This document shows positions 24,021 through 32,777 of a DNA stretch of 64,000 nucleotides, one piece after another (positions within the stretch are counted from its first letter, which is position 1; the number at the start of each line of letters is the position of its first letter). Origin of the DNA: JAOADN01 sp049323795 (GTDB lineage Bacteria > Pseudomonadota > Alphaproteobacteria > Rhodobacterales > Rhodobacteraceae); the NCBI GenBank assembly GCA_049323795.1, contig JBMOOH010000009.1, forward strand, positions 124,001 through 188,000, written 5' to 3'. A program made the translations under genes and the position numbers. The notes below the pieces were generated by a model, which saw only the letters and a list, made by a program, of their open reading frames with translations, was not told the DNA's origin and searched no databases.

Positions 24021-27000
24021 TGCCGCGGATCTGGCTCTGCATCCTCCTGCTTCTCCTGCCGGTCGCGGTTTCGGCGCAGGGGGCCGCCGAGGACGACCGG
24101 GGCTTCATCACCCGCATGATCGAGGACAACCTGTCCGCGGCCGGGCGGGACGTGCGCATCCGCGGCTTCGCGGGCGCCCTGTCGTCACGCGCGACCTTCG
24201 ACGAGCTGACGGTCGCCGACGCGGAGGGCGTGTGGCTCACCCTCCGCGGCGGCGCGGTCAGCTGGAACCGCAGCGCGCTGTTCTCGCGGCGGATCGAGAT
24301 CGACGAGATGACGGCCGCCGAGATCGAGGTGGCGCGGCCGCCCGCGGCGCCCGCCGGGACGGGGCCGGGCTTCGAGGCGTCGCGGTTCCGCCTGCCCGAC
24401 CTGCCGGTGGCGGTGCAGATCGGACGGATCGCGGCGGCACGGGTCGTGCTGGGCCCGGACGTGCTGGGCGAACCCGTGACGGTGACGCTTGACGCCTCGG
24501 TGCGGCTCGAGGCCGGCGAAGGGTCGGCCCGGCTGTCGATCGACCGGACGGACGGCGCCGAGGGCAGGCTGTCGCTGGACGGCTCCTACTCCAACGCGAC
24601 CCGGGCGGTCGTGCTCGACCTTCTCGCCGCCGAAGGGGCAGACGGGATCGCGGCCCGGCTTCTGAACGTGCCGGGCCGTCCGGCGATGTCGCTTGCGGTC
24701 AGCGGGTCGGGCCGGCCCGAGGACTTCGCGGCCGCGGTCGCGCTGACGACGGACGGCACGCCGCGGCTGACCGGAGAGATCCGGCTGTCCGAGGCGGCGC
24801 AGGATGGCGCCCCCCCCGGACGGCGCTTCTCGGCCCGTCTCTCGGGCGATATCGCGCCGGTGCTCCTGCCGCAGTACAGGGCCTTCTTCGGCGACGACCT
24901 CTCGCTCGCGGCCAGCGGCAGCCGCGCGGGCGACGGGCGGCTGACGCTCGACCGGTTCGACCTTGCGGCGCGGGCGCTGCGGGTCGAGGGCAGCGCGGTA
25001 CTGGCGCCAGACGGACTTCCCGAACGGGCCGATCTCGCGATCCGCATGGGGCTGCCCGGAGCGGCGACGCTGCTGCCCCTGCCGGGCGCGCCCGTCCGGC
25101 TGTCCGGGGCGAACCTGACCTTCGGGTTCGACGCGGCGCGGGGCGAGGCCTGGACGCTCGCGGGAACCGTGGTCGGTCTGCAACGGCCGGGGTTTTCGGC
25201 GGATGTGCTGAGACTCGACGGATCAGGGCGCATCGGACGGGCAGGCCGGGGCGCGGCGGCCGATACGGTCGAGGGCAGGCTGGGCGTCGCGGCGCGCGGC
25301 CTGTCGATGTCCGATCCGGGCCTCGCCGAAGCCATCGGGCCCGACGCCACCGGAACCGCCAGGTTCATCTGGACACGTGGCGCGCCGCTCAGGATCGGCG
25401 ACATCGCCATCCGGGGCGACGGGCTGCTGGCCACCGGTGCGCTAAGCCTGAGGACCGGCAGCGGCGGGCAGGACGGGCCGGGCGGGCCGGCGGTGTCGGG
25501 CCGCATCGACGCGCAGGCGGACGACCTCGGGCGCCTCGCGCGGCTTGCGGGGCGCAGGCTCGGCGGCGCGGCCAGCCTCGGCCTCGACGGAACCGTCTGG
25601 CCGCTGAGCGGCGCCTTCGACGGCCGGATCACCGTCGCCGGGCGCGACCTGACCGTCGACATCCCCGAGGCCGACCGCCTTCTGGCGGGCCGGTCGCTTG
25701 TCGCCGTGTCGGCCCGGCGCGACGAGACGGGACTGCGCATCCGCGAGGCCACGGTCACGGCGGCGACGCTCCGGGCCGAGGGCGAGGGCTTCCTGCGGAC
25801 GGGTGCCGCGGACCTTTCTGCCCGGCTCGCATTCGGGGATCTTTCGGTTCTCGGGCGAGGCTACCGGGGGCGCCTCTCGGCCGACGCGACGGCGCGGCGC
25901 GCCGGGGGACGGACGCGCCTGGTCCTGGACGCCACGGGAGAGGACCTCGGGATCGGGCGGGCCGGGCTGGACGGGCTTCTGGCCGGCAGGGCGGCGGTCT
26001 CGTTCGCCGGCAGCCTCGCGGACGGGGCGCGGATTCCGCTGGTCGAGCGGCTGGCCGTCGAGACCGGGCAACTGACCGCAACGGCTGACGCGGGCGGCAC
26101 CGGCGGCGGGCCGCTGCGGGTCGAGGCCCGGCTTGCCGACCTCGCCCGCTTCGTGCCGGCCCTTCCGGGACCTGTCACCGTCAGCGGACGGGTCGAACCG
26201 CGCGCATCGGACTTCGGCGTGACGCTCGATGTCTCGGGCCCCGGCCGGATCGCCGCCAGGGTCGCCGGCAGCATTCCGGCCGATGGCGCGTCCGCGGACC
26301 TTGCGATCCGGGGCACGGCCGAGGCGGCGATGGTCAACCCGCTGATCGCGCCGCGCAACATCAGCGGGCCGGTCGCCTTCGACCTGTCGCTGCGCGGGCC
26401 TGCGCGTCTTTCCTCGCTGGCAGGCACCGTGCGGCTTGACGGCGCGCGGCTGGTCGCGCCCCTCCAGGGTGTCGCGGTGGGCGGCATCGCCGCGGCCGCC
26501 CGCCTGTCGGGCGGACGGGCGGCCGTCACCGCGAGGGGCGACGTCCAGGGCGGCGGGACGGTGGCGGTGTCCGGCAACCTCGGCCTGGCTGCGCCGTTTC
26601 CGGCCGACCTGTCGGTCCGCCTCGCCGCAGCGCGGCTGCGGAACCCCGATCTCTTCGATACGCGGGTGACGGGCGCGCTCGGCGTGTCGGGCGCGCTCGC
26701 GGGGGCCCTGTCCATCTCGGGGGACGTGGCGCTGGGCGAGACCGAGATCCGCATCGCCTCGACCGGGCCGGACTATTCCGGCCTGGCTGGCGACATCCGC
26801 CATGTGAACGAACCAGCCGCGGTCGCGGCCACCCGTGCCCGGGCGGGAATCGCGGCCGGAAGCGAGCGCGGCCCGCAAGGGGCCCGCCGCCCCGCCGGTC
26901 TCGACATCTCGATCTCGGCGCCGAGCCGGGTCTTCGTGCGCGGGCGCGGGCTCGATGCCGAGTTCGGCGGCTCGCTCCGGGTCGGCGGCACGACCGCCGC

Positions 27001-27586
27001 GGTCGTCCCGTCGGGGGGCTTCACGCTGATCCGGGGGCGGCTCGACCTGCTCGGCAAGCGCTTCACGATCGACGAGGGGCAGCTTCTGCTTCAGGGGGCG
27101 GTCGTCCCCACGGTCCGCTTCGCGGCCACCACGGTGACCGAGGACGTGACGGCCACGATCGTCCTCGACGGTCCGGCCAGCGCCCCGGCGGTGAGCTTCG
27201 TCTCGACGCCGCCGCTGCCCGAGGAGGAAGTCGTCGCGCGGCTTCTCTTCGGACGGGGCCTCGGCAGCCTTTCGGTATTCCAGGCCGCGCAGCTCGCCTC
27301 GGCGGTGGCGACGCTGGCCGGCAAGGGCGGAGAGGGACTGGTCGGGCGGCTCCGCAGCGAATTCGGGCTGGACGATCTGGACATATCGGGCGGCGCGGAC
27401 GGAACCGTCGCGGTCAAGGCCGGCAAGTACCTGAGCGAGAATCTCTATTCGGACGTCACGCTGGGGGCCGACGGCAAGAGCGCGATCAGCCTCAATCTCG
27501 ACGTTCCGCCCGGCGTGACCCTGAAGAGTTCCGTCGCGTCAGACGGACGGTCCTCCGTCGGCGTCTTCCTCGAGCGCGACTACTGA
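24020..27586 (+). CDS. tamB: Translocation and assembly module inner-membrane protein TamB
   Basis: A 1188-residue AsmA-like/DUF490 protein. An N-terminal hydrophobic segment (1-21) anchors or exports it, followed by a very long series of beta repeats (AsmA-like, e.g. RIRGFAGALSSRATFDELTV) and the conserved C-terminal TamB domain: about 970-1188, with LLQGAVVPTVRFAATTVTED, PPLPEEEVVARLLFGRGLGSL and the closing YLSENLYSDVTLG. It spans the periplasm and partners TamA; related proteins transport phospholipids. Its stop overlaps that of the convergent YihY-type gene by 7 nt. Confidence 0.92.
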   Translation: MPRIWLCILLLLLPVAVSAQGAAEDDRGFITRMIEDNLSAAGRDVRIRGFAGALSSRATFDELTVADAEGVWLTLRGGAVSWNRSALFSRRIEIDEMTAAEIEVARPPAAPAGTGPGFEASRFRLPDLPVAVQIGRIAAARVVLGPDVLGEPVTVTLDASVRLEAGEGSARLSIDRTDGAEGRLSLDGSYSNATRAVVLDLLAAEGADGIAARLLNVPGRPAMSLAVSGSGRPEDFAAAVALTTDGTPRLTGEIRLSEAAQDGAPPGRRFSARLSGDIAPVLLPQYRAFFGDDLSLAASGSRAGDGRLTLDRFDLAARALRVEGSAVLAPDGLPERADLAIRMGLPGAATLLPLPGAPVRLSGANLTFGFDAARGEAWTLAGTVVGLQRPGFSADVLRLDGSGRIGRAGRGAAADTVEGRLGVAARGLSMSDPGLAEAIGPDATGTARFIWTRGAPLRIGDIAIRGDGLLATGALSLRTGSGGQDGPGGPAVSGRIDAQADDLGRLARLAGRRLGGAASLGLDGTVWPLSGAFDGRITVAGRDLTVDIPEADRLLAGRSLVAVSARRDETGLRIREATVTAATLRAEGEGFLRTGAADLSARLAFGDLSVLGRGYRGRLSADATARRAGGRTRLVLDATGEDLGIGRAGLDGLLAGRAAVSFAGSLADGARIPLVERLAVETGQLTATADAGGTGGGPLRVEARLADLARFVPALPGPVTVSGRVEPRASDFGVTLDVSGPGRIAARVAGSIPADGASADLAIRGTAEAAMVNPLIAPRNISGPVAFDLSLRGPARLSSLAGTVRLDGARLVAPLQGVAVGGIAAAARLSGGRAAVTARGDVQGGGTVAVSGNLGLAAPFPADLSVRLAAARLRNPDLFDTRVTGALGVSGALAGALSISGDVALGETEIRIASTGPDYSGLAGDIRHVNEPAAVAATRARAGIAAGSERGPQGARRPAGLDISISAPSRVFVRGRGLDAEFGGSLRVGGTTAAVVPSGGFTLIRGRLDLLGKRFTIDEGQLLLQGAVVPTVRFAATTVTEDVTATIVLDGPASAPAVSFVSTPPLPEEEVVARLLFGRGLGSLSVFQAAQLASAVATLAGKGGEGLVGRLRSEFGLDDLDISGGADGTVAVKAGKYLSENLYSDVTLGADGKSAISLNLDVPPGVTLKSSVASDGRSSVGVFLERDY

Positions 27587-28437
27587 TCGTCGCGGTCGTG
27601 CTGGCCGGCGATGCGCGACAGCTCCGCGTTCACCACCCCTCCGAGAAGAATGATGTAGGCCGAGAGGTAGAACCATACGAGCAGCGCCACGACTGCCCCG
27701 ATCGAGCCGTAGACCCGGCTGTAGGTCGAGAAGTAGGACAGGTAGACGGTGAAGGCGACCGAGGCGATCGCCCAGAGGCTCGAGGCGAGGAGCGCGCCGG
27801 GCGTGATCCAGGCCGGGCGCTTCTCATGGTTCGGCCCGAGACGGTAGAAGATGCCCAGAAAGGTCAGGATGGAGACGAACATCACCACCGGCGGCACGAT
27901 CCTGAGCACCAGCGCCGTCCATAGTCCGGGCTGCACGAAGGCGAGGGCGGTCGGCACCGCGACCATCATGGCGAGCGCCAGGAGGAGAAGCCCCATCAGG
28001 GCCAGGGTCAGCACGAAGGCGAAGATGTAGCGCCAGAAACCGCTGCGGTGCTTGCGCGCATGGACAGCGTTGAGCCCGTCGATCAGGGCGTTCACCGCCG
28101 ACCACGCCGACCAGAGCCCGACAGCCACCGAGATCAGCGTGGCGGCCCAGCCGCGCGAGCCGGTCGCGGCGAGCATCCGCCCGAGTTCGTCCTCGATCAG
28201 CCGCAGGGCCTCGGGCGGCACGAATTCGCGGAGGATCGTGATGTAGTCGCCCATCACGGCGGGATCGGCGAAGAAGCCCCATATGGCGATGAGCGTGGCA
28301 AGCCCGGGAAAGACCCCGAGCATGGCGTAGAAGGCCACGCCGGCCGCGATCAGGCCCAGGTGACGCGCATCCGTGGCCGCCCAGACGGCGGCGATCAGCG
28401 GGCGCAGGTTGCGCCGGTCCGAGATGGTGCGGAACAT
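27580..28437 (-). CDS. YihY/virulence factor BrkB family membrane protein
   Basis: A 285-residue inner-membrane protein with about six transmembrane segments. Family marks are the first-helix region LIAAGVAFYAMLGVFPGLAT, SAWSAVNALIDGLNAVH, and YGSIGAVVALLVWFYLSAYIILLGGVVNAEL at the C-terminus (family 'Y-G-x-x-x-x-x-x-x-L-x-W-x-Y'). Often mis-called ribonuclease BN; the real function is unknown. Start ATG 28437 follows GAAGG; an ATG at 28482 would overlap the upstream LacI stop. Confidence 0.9.
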   Translation of the reverse strand: MFRTISDRRNLRPLIAAVWAATDARHLGLIAAGVAFYAMLGVFPGLATLIAIWGFFADPAVMGDYITILREFVPPEALRLIEDELGRMLAATGSRGWAATLISVAVGLWSAWSAVNALIDGLNAVHARKHRSGFWRYIFAFVLTLALMGLLLLALAMMVAVPTALAFVQPGLWTALVLRIVPPVVMFVSILTFLGIFYRLGPNHEKRPAWITPGALLASSLWAIASVAFTVYLSYFSTYSRVYGSIGAVVALLVWFYLSAYIILLGGVVNAELSRIAGQHDRDDQ

Positions 28438-28454
28438 CCTGTGCCTTCGGCGGG

Positions 28455-29501
28455 TCAGGGGACTTCGGGCCGACGCTCCCAATCCGGGGCCGGCACGTCA
28501 AGATACTGCATCGGCGGCTCCTCGGGCCGGGCGATGCGCCGGATCAGGGCGCGAACGAGGAATTCACCGGCCGTGGTCACGCTTTCGGGGATCGCCACGA
28601 TCTCGCGGCGGAACCTTCCGAGGAAGGGGATCGCCTCCTTGGCGGCAAGATCGAAGTCGCGGCCGATCGCCAGGCCCGCGTCCTCGGCCGCGGCGACGGC
28701 CGCCATCGCGGCCATCGCGGAGGGGATGACAAGGCCGTCCGGCCGGTCCGGACCCCGCATCGCCGCGCCGATGGCGGCGGCGACCGCGGCGCCGGGGCTG
28801 TCGGACGTGGCGCCTTCGACGATACGGATCGAACAGCCCAGCCGCAGCGCCTCGGCGGCAGTTCCGGCCCGGAAGTGGATCGCGTAGGACTGCCGCGGTG
28901 GCGGCAGCAGGATGGCGATCCGCCGCCTGCCCCGGCCCGCGAGCGCGCGGACCGCAAGCCGCCCGAAGGCGTCGTTGTCGTAGTCGGCGAACGGATGGGA
29001 CCAGTCGGTGCGGCCATGCGTGGCAAAGGGAAAGGCGCGGTCGAGCAGATAGCGCACCCGCCTGTCCTGCGGTTCGGTCTGGTTCAGGATCACCCCGTCG
29101 GCGGACCGCGTCTCGACGATGTAGCGGATGGGATCGAGCGGATCCTCGTCGGGGAAGTAGGGCGTGATGATGAGGTGGTAGGGTGTCCCGCGCAGCGCCC
29201 CCGCGACCGAGGAAATCAGCCGGGCGGTGTGGTTCATCATCTCGTGCTCGGTCGAAAGGACCAGCGATATGACGTTCGTCCTGCCCGTCCGCAGGCGGAC
29301 GCCGGCGCGGTTCGGGCGATAGCCGATGGTCATGGCGATCTCGCGCACCCGGCGCTTGGTGTCGTCGCCGATGTCGGGCGCATCGCTCAGCGCGCGCGAC
29401 ACGGTGGCCACGGCGAGGCCCGAAAGCCCTGCGATCGTCTTGAGCGTCGGCCGTGCAGCGCCTTCGTCGGGGCGCACGGCATGAGGCAGCGAATCATCCA
29501 T
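28455..29501 (-). CDS. LacI-family transcriptional regulator of the beta-mannoside locus
   Basis: A 348-residue regulator. The N-terminal helix-turn-helix (about 18-40) reads TIAGLSGLAVATVSRAL with the hinge IGYRPNRAGVRLRTGRTN, followed by a periplasmic-binding-protein-like effector domain. It is divergent from the CUT1 importer operon, whose start is preceded by two LacI-type operators, so it very likely represses that operon (and perhaps itself) until a sugar is bound. Start chosen at ATG 29501; upstream ATG 29519 and a start at 29567 are in frame but add an unconserved leader. Confidence 0.88.
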   Translation of the reverse strand: MDDSLPHAVRPDEGAARPTLKTIAGLSGLAVATVSRALSDAPDIGDDTKRRVREIAMTIGYRPNRAGVRLRTGRTNVISLVLSTEHEMMNHTARLISSVAGALRGTPYHLIITPYFPDEDPLDPIRYIVETRSADGVILNQTEPQDRRVRYLLDRAFPFATHGRTDWSHPFADYDNDAFGRLAVRALAGRGRRRIAILLPPPRQSYAIHFRAGTAAEALRLGCSIRIVEGATSDSPGAAVAAAIGAAMRGPDRPDGLVIPSAMAAMAAVAAAEDAGLAIGRDFDLAAKEAIPFLGRFRREIVAIPESVTTAGEFLVRALIRRIARPEEPPMQYLDVPAPDWERRPEVP

Positions 29502-29602
29502 CCGGCCCAACCCCGCCATCCCCTGTTCGAGACTGCATCCGTATCCCCCGCCGGGCCGCACCCGCAAGTGCCGGTGGCCGGCAAGACGGACCGTAATCCA
29601 GC

Positions 29603-29630
29603 TTGATCGGAAAGTCTAAATCGTTATAGC
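29603..29630 (+). promoter_or_regulatory. Candidate promoter of the beta-mannoside importer operon
   Basis: TTGATC (29603-29608) and TATAGC (29625-29630) are separated by 16 bp upstream of the binding-protein gene. The -10 overlaps the first LacI-type operator and the second lies just downstream, a layout that suits steric repression. Confidence 0.4.
29616..29629 (+). promoter_or_regulatory. LacI-type operator 1
   Basis: CTAAATCGTTATAG, a 14-mer with the central CG and 5 of 7 paired positions symmetric. It matches operator 2 at 11 of 14 positions, with centres 20 bp apart, which places both on the same face of the DNA. Confidence 0.55.
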
Positions 29631-29635
29631 GTGTC

Positions 29636-29649
29636 CTAAAACGTTTCAG
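29636..29649 (+). promoter_or_regulatory. LacI-type operator 2
   Basis: CTAAAACGTTTCAG, containing the perfect palindrome AAACGTTT around the CG centre typical of LacI/GalR operators. It lies 21 nt upstream of the binding-protein ATG, right before the GGGAGGAG ribosome site. Confidence 0.65.
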
Positions 29650-29670
29650 AAACTCAAGGGAGGAGCCACA

Positions 29671-30918
29671 ATGAAGTTCAAGACCGCGTTTCTGGCCGCA
29701 ACGGCCCTGGTCTCGGCGGCCCTGGTCTCGGCGGGTGCTGCCCGCGCGGCCGAGCTGGAAGTGACCCACTGGTGGACGAGCGGTGGCGAGGCCGCGGCCG
29801 TCGCCGAGTTCGCCAAGGCCTTCAACGCCACGGGCAACACGTGGATCGACGGCGCGATCGCCGGTTCGGGCGACACCGCGCGACCGATCATGGTGAGCCG
29901 GATCACCGGCGGCGATCCGATGGGCGCGACCCAGTTCAACCATGGCCGGCAGGCCGAGGAACTCGTTGCGGCCGGCCTGATGCGCGATCTCGACGCGGTG
30001 GCCGAGGCCGAGAACTGGAAGGCGGTCATCAATCCGCCGTCGCTTCTGGACAGTTGCACACTCGACGGACGCATCTACTGCGTGCCGGTGAACATCCATG
30101 CCTGGCAGTGGCTCTGGCTGTCGAACAAGGCCTTCGCCGATGCGGGCGTCCCGGTTCCTACCAACTGGGACGAATTCGTCGCCGCCGGTCCGAAGCTCCG
30201 CGAAGCGGGCAAGGTGCCGCTCGCCCTCGGCCAGCAGTCCTGGCAGGTGACCGGCCTCTTCAACAACCTGGTGCTCGGCCTCGGGGGCAAGGACCTGTAT
30301 CTGAAGGTCTATCAGGACAAGGACGCCGAGGCCGCCGGAGGCCCCGAGATGGCGCGCATCTTCATGGCTGCCGCCGACGCGCGCGACCTGTCGCAGGGAT
30401 CGAACGTGCAGGACTGGAACCAGGCCACCAACATGGTCATCACCGACGCGGCCGGCGGCCAGTCGATGGGTGACTGGGCACAGGGCGAGTTCCAGGTCGC
30501 CAACAAGGTCGCGGGCACCGACTACACCTGCCTGCCCGGCCTCGGGATGCCCGACGCCTACCTGACGACCGGCGGCGATTCCTTCTACTTCCCGAAGCTC
30601 GACGACCCCGAGAAGTCGAAGGCGCAGGAAGTGCTCGCCAAGGTGATGCTCTCGCCGGAAACCCAGGTCGCCTTCAACCTCAAGAAGGGGTCGATGCCCG
30701 TCCGGGGCGACATCGACCTCGGCGCGGCGAACGACTGCATGAAGAAGGGACTCGAGATCCTCAAGGCCGGACGGATCATCAAGTCGACGGACGAGCTTCT
30801 GAGCCCGGATACGACGACCCAGATCAACGACCTGATGAGCCAGTTCTTCAACGACACCTCGATCACGCCCGAGGACACACAGGCCAGGTTCGCCGAGATC
30901 ATCGCGGCGGCCGACTGA
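29671..30918 (+). CDS. CUT1-type sugar ABC transporter substrate-binding protein
   Basis: A 415-residue periplasmic binding protein. The signal peptide covers 1-26 or 27 (cleavage after ARA or ARAA), and the mature part starts ELEVTHWWTSGGEAAAVAEF, the common opening of carbohydrate CUT1 binding proteins. PVNIHAWQWLWLSNKAF and DAAGGQSMGDWAQGEF are further family features. It would capture an oligosaccharide, probably a beta-mannoside given the GH2 enzyme downstream. A GGGAGGAG ribosome site precedes ATG 29671. A 17-bp hairpin follows the stop. Confidence 0.9.
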   Translation: MKFKTAFLAATALVSAALVSAGAARAAELEVTHWWTSGGEAAAVAEFAKAFNATGNTWIDGAIAGSGDTARPIMVSRITGGDPMGATQFNHGRQAEELVAAGLMRDLDAVAEAENWKAVINPPSLLDSCTLDGRIYCVPVNIHAWQWLWLSNKAFADAGVPVPTNWDEFVAAGPKLREAGKVPLALGQQSWQVTGLFNNLVLGLGGKDLYLKVYQDKDAEAAGGPEMARIFMAAADARDLSQGSNVQDWNQATNMVITDAAGGQSMGDWAQGEFQVANKVAGTDYTCLPGLGMPDAYLTTGGDSFYFPKLDDPEKSKAQEVLAKVMLSPETQVAFNLKKGSMPVRGDIDLGAANDCMKKGLEILKAGRIIKSTDELLSPDTTTQINDLMSQFFNDTSITPEDTQARFAEIIAAAD

Positions 30919-30923
30919 CCCGA

Positions 30924-30960
30924 GGACCGGGCCGGAACAGTCCCTGTTCCGGCCCGGTCC
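30924..30960 (+). terminator. Intra-operon hairpin after the binding-protein gene
   Basis: A perfect 17-bp inverted repeat with a 3-nt loop between the binding-protein and permease genes, starting GGACCGGG and with no U-tract. Such hairpins usually protect the upstream mRNA from 3' exonucleases or cause partial termination, giving excess binding protein over permease. Confidence 0.75.
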
Positions 30961-30991
30961 CTCTCCCGAACCCCGTCCGGCGAGTCCAAGC

Positions 30992-31882
30992 ATGGCGACC
31001 GAGCGCCCCCGCCACATCCTGCGCAACCCGAGCGCCAAGATCGCGTCGATCCCGATGATCCTGACGGCGCTCTTCGTCTTCGTCGGCGGCACGCTCTGGA
31101 CGGTCACCTATTCCTTCACCAGCTCGAAGCTCCTCCCCACCCTCAACTTCGTGGGCCTCGACCAGTACGAGCGCCTCTGGACGACGACCCGCTGGCTCGT
31201 CTCGATCAGGAACCTTGCCATCTACGGGTCGCTGTCGCTGGTCCTCAGCCTCGTCATCGGCTTCCTGCTCGCCGCGCTCCTCGACCAGAAGATCCGCTAC
31301 GAAAACGCCTTCCGCACGATCTTTCTCTACCCCTTCGCGCTCTCGTTCATCGTCACCGGCCTCGTCTGGCAGTGGATCCTGAACCCCGACTTCGGCGTGC
31401 AGCGCATCGTCCGGTCGCTCGGCTTCGAAGGCTTCGTCTTCGACCCCCTCTACAACCAGGACATCGTGATCTACGGGGTGCTCATCGCCGGGCTCTGGCA
31501 GGGCACCGGCCTCATCATGTGCCTGATGCTGGCCGGCCTGCGGGGCATCGACGAGGACATCTGGAAGGCCGCGCGGGTCGACGGCATCCCGATGTGGAAG
31601 ACCTACCTCTTCATCGTCATCCCGATGATGCGGCCGGTGTTCATCACCACGCTCGTCATCATCATGAGCGGCATCGTCCGTCTCTACGACCTCATCGTCG
31701 CGCAGACGGGCGGCGGCCCGGGCATCGCGTCCGAGGTTCCCGCGAAATACGTCTACGACTTCATGTTCCGCGCCCAGAACCTCGGCCAAGGCTTCGCCGC
31801 CTCGACCATGATGCTGCTGACGGTCGCCATCGTGGTGGTCCCCTGGGCCTATCTCGAATTCGGGGGGAAGCGCCGTGGCTGA
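30992..31882 (+). CDS. CUT1-type sugar ABC transporter permease 1 (MalF-like)
   Basis: A 296-residue inner-membrane permease with about six transmembrane helices. The N-terminal helix (about 17-36) is followed by a periplasmic loop and the core; the coupling EAA loop is EDIWKAARVDGIPMWKTYLF. It forms the transport channel with permease 2. The neighbours are the binding protein upstream and permease 2, whose start overlaps by 8 nt. Confidence 0.92.
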   Translation: MATERPRHILRNPSAKIASIPMILTALFVFVGGTLWTVTYSFTSSKLLPTLNFVGLDQYERLWTTTRWLVSIRNLAIYGSLSLVLSLVIGFLLAALLDQKIRYENAFRTIFLYPFALSFIVTGLVWQWILNPDFGVQRIVRSLGFEGFVFDPLYNQDIVIYGVLIAGLWQGTGLIMCLMLAGLRGIDEDIWKAARVDGIPMWKTYLFIVIPMMRPVFITTLVIIMSGIVRLYDLIVAQTGGGPGIASEVPAKYVYDFMFRAQNLGQGFAASTMMLLTVAIVVVPWAYLEFGGKRRG

Positions 31883-32771
31883 CACCGCCCCTGCCGGACC
31901 CGGCGGACGCAGGCCGAGACCGCTCTTCTCGGCCCGGAACGTGGCGCTCTACGGCGCGCTGACCCTGCTCGCCGCCTACTACCTCGTGCCGCTCTACGTG
32001 ATGATCGTCACCTCGCTCAAGACGATGCCCGAGGTGCGGATGGGCAACATCTTCTCGCCCCCGGTCGAGATCACCTTCGAACCCTGGGTCAAGGCCTGGG
32101 CCGAAGCCTGCACGGGGCTCAACTGCGACGGGCTTTCCCGCGGCTTCTGGAACTCGGTGCGCATCACAGTGCCCTCGGTGATCCTGTCGATCGCGATCGC
32201 CTCGGTGAACGGCTACACGCTCGCCCACTGGCGGTTCCGGGGGTCCGAGGCGTTCTTCACCATCCTCGTCTTCGGGGCCTTCATCCCCTACCAGGTGCTG
32301 CTCTACCCCATCGTCATACTGCTGCGCGACATCGGGCTCTACGGAACCCTCTGGGGCCTCGTGATCGTGCATTCCATCTTCGGAATGCCGATCCTGACGC
32401 TGCTTTTCCGCAACTACTTCAGTTCCATCCCCGAGGAACTCTTCAAGGCCGCCCGCATCGACGGCGCCGGATTCTGGGGCATCTTCTTCAAGGTGATGAT
32501 GCCGATGTCGCTCCCCATCGTCGTCGTCGCGATCATCCTTCAGGTGACCGGCATCTGGAACGACTTCCTCTTCGGGGTGATCTACACCAAGCCCGACCTC
32601 TACCCGATGACGGTCCAGCTCAACAACATCGTCAACTCGGTGCAGGGCGTGAAGGAATACAACGTCAACATGGCCGCGACGCTCATCACCGGCCTCGTGC
32701 CCCTCACCATCTATTTCATTTCCGGCAAGCTCTTCGTCCGCGGCATCGCGGCGGGCGCGGTGAAAGGCTGA
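31875..32771 (+). CDS. CUT1-type sugar ABC transporter permease 2 (MalG-like)
   Basis: A 298-residue permease with six predicted helices. The EAA loop is EELFKAARIDGAGFWGIFFK, and the end GKLFVRGIAAGAVKG is the typical MalG tail that reaches into the ATPase dimer. The start is GTG at 31875 inside the previous gene. There are two cysteines in the periplasmic loop (CTGLNC), a feature of some CUT1 permeases. Confidence 0.92.
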   Translation: MADTAPAGPGGRRPRPLFSARNVALYGALTLLAAYYLVPLYVMIVTSLKTMPEVRMGNIFSPPVEITFEPWVKAWAEACTGLNCDGLSRGFWNSVRITVPSVILSIAIASVNGYTLAHWRFRGSEAFFTILVFGAFIPYQVLLYPIVILLRDIGLYGTLWGLVIVHSIFGMPILTLLFRNYFSSIPEELFKAARIDGAGFWGIFFKVMMPMSLPIVVVAIILQVTGIWNDFLFGVIYTKPDLYPMTVQLNNIVNSVQGVKEYNVNMAATLITGLVPLTIYFISGKLFVRGIAAGAVKG

Positions 32772-32777
32772 TCCCGA

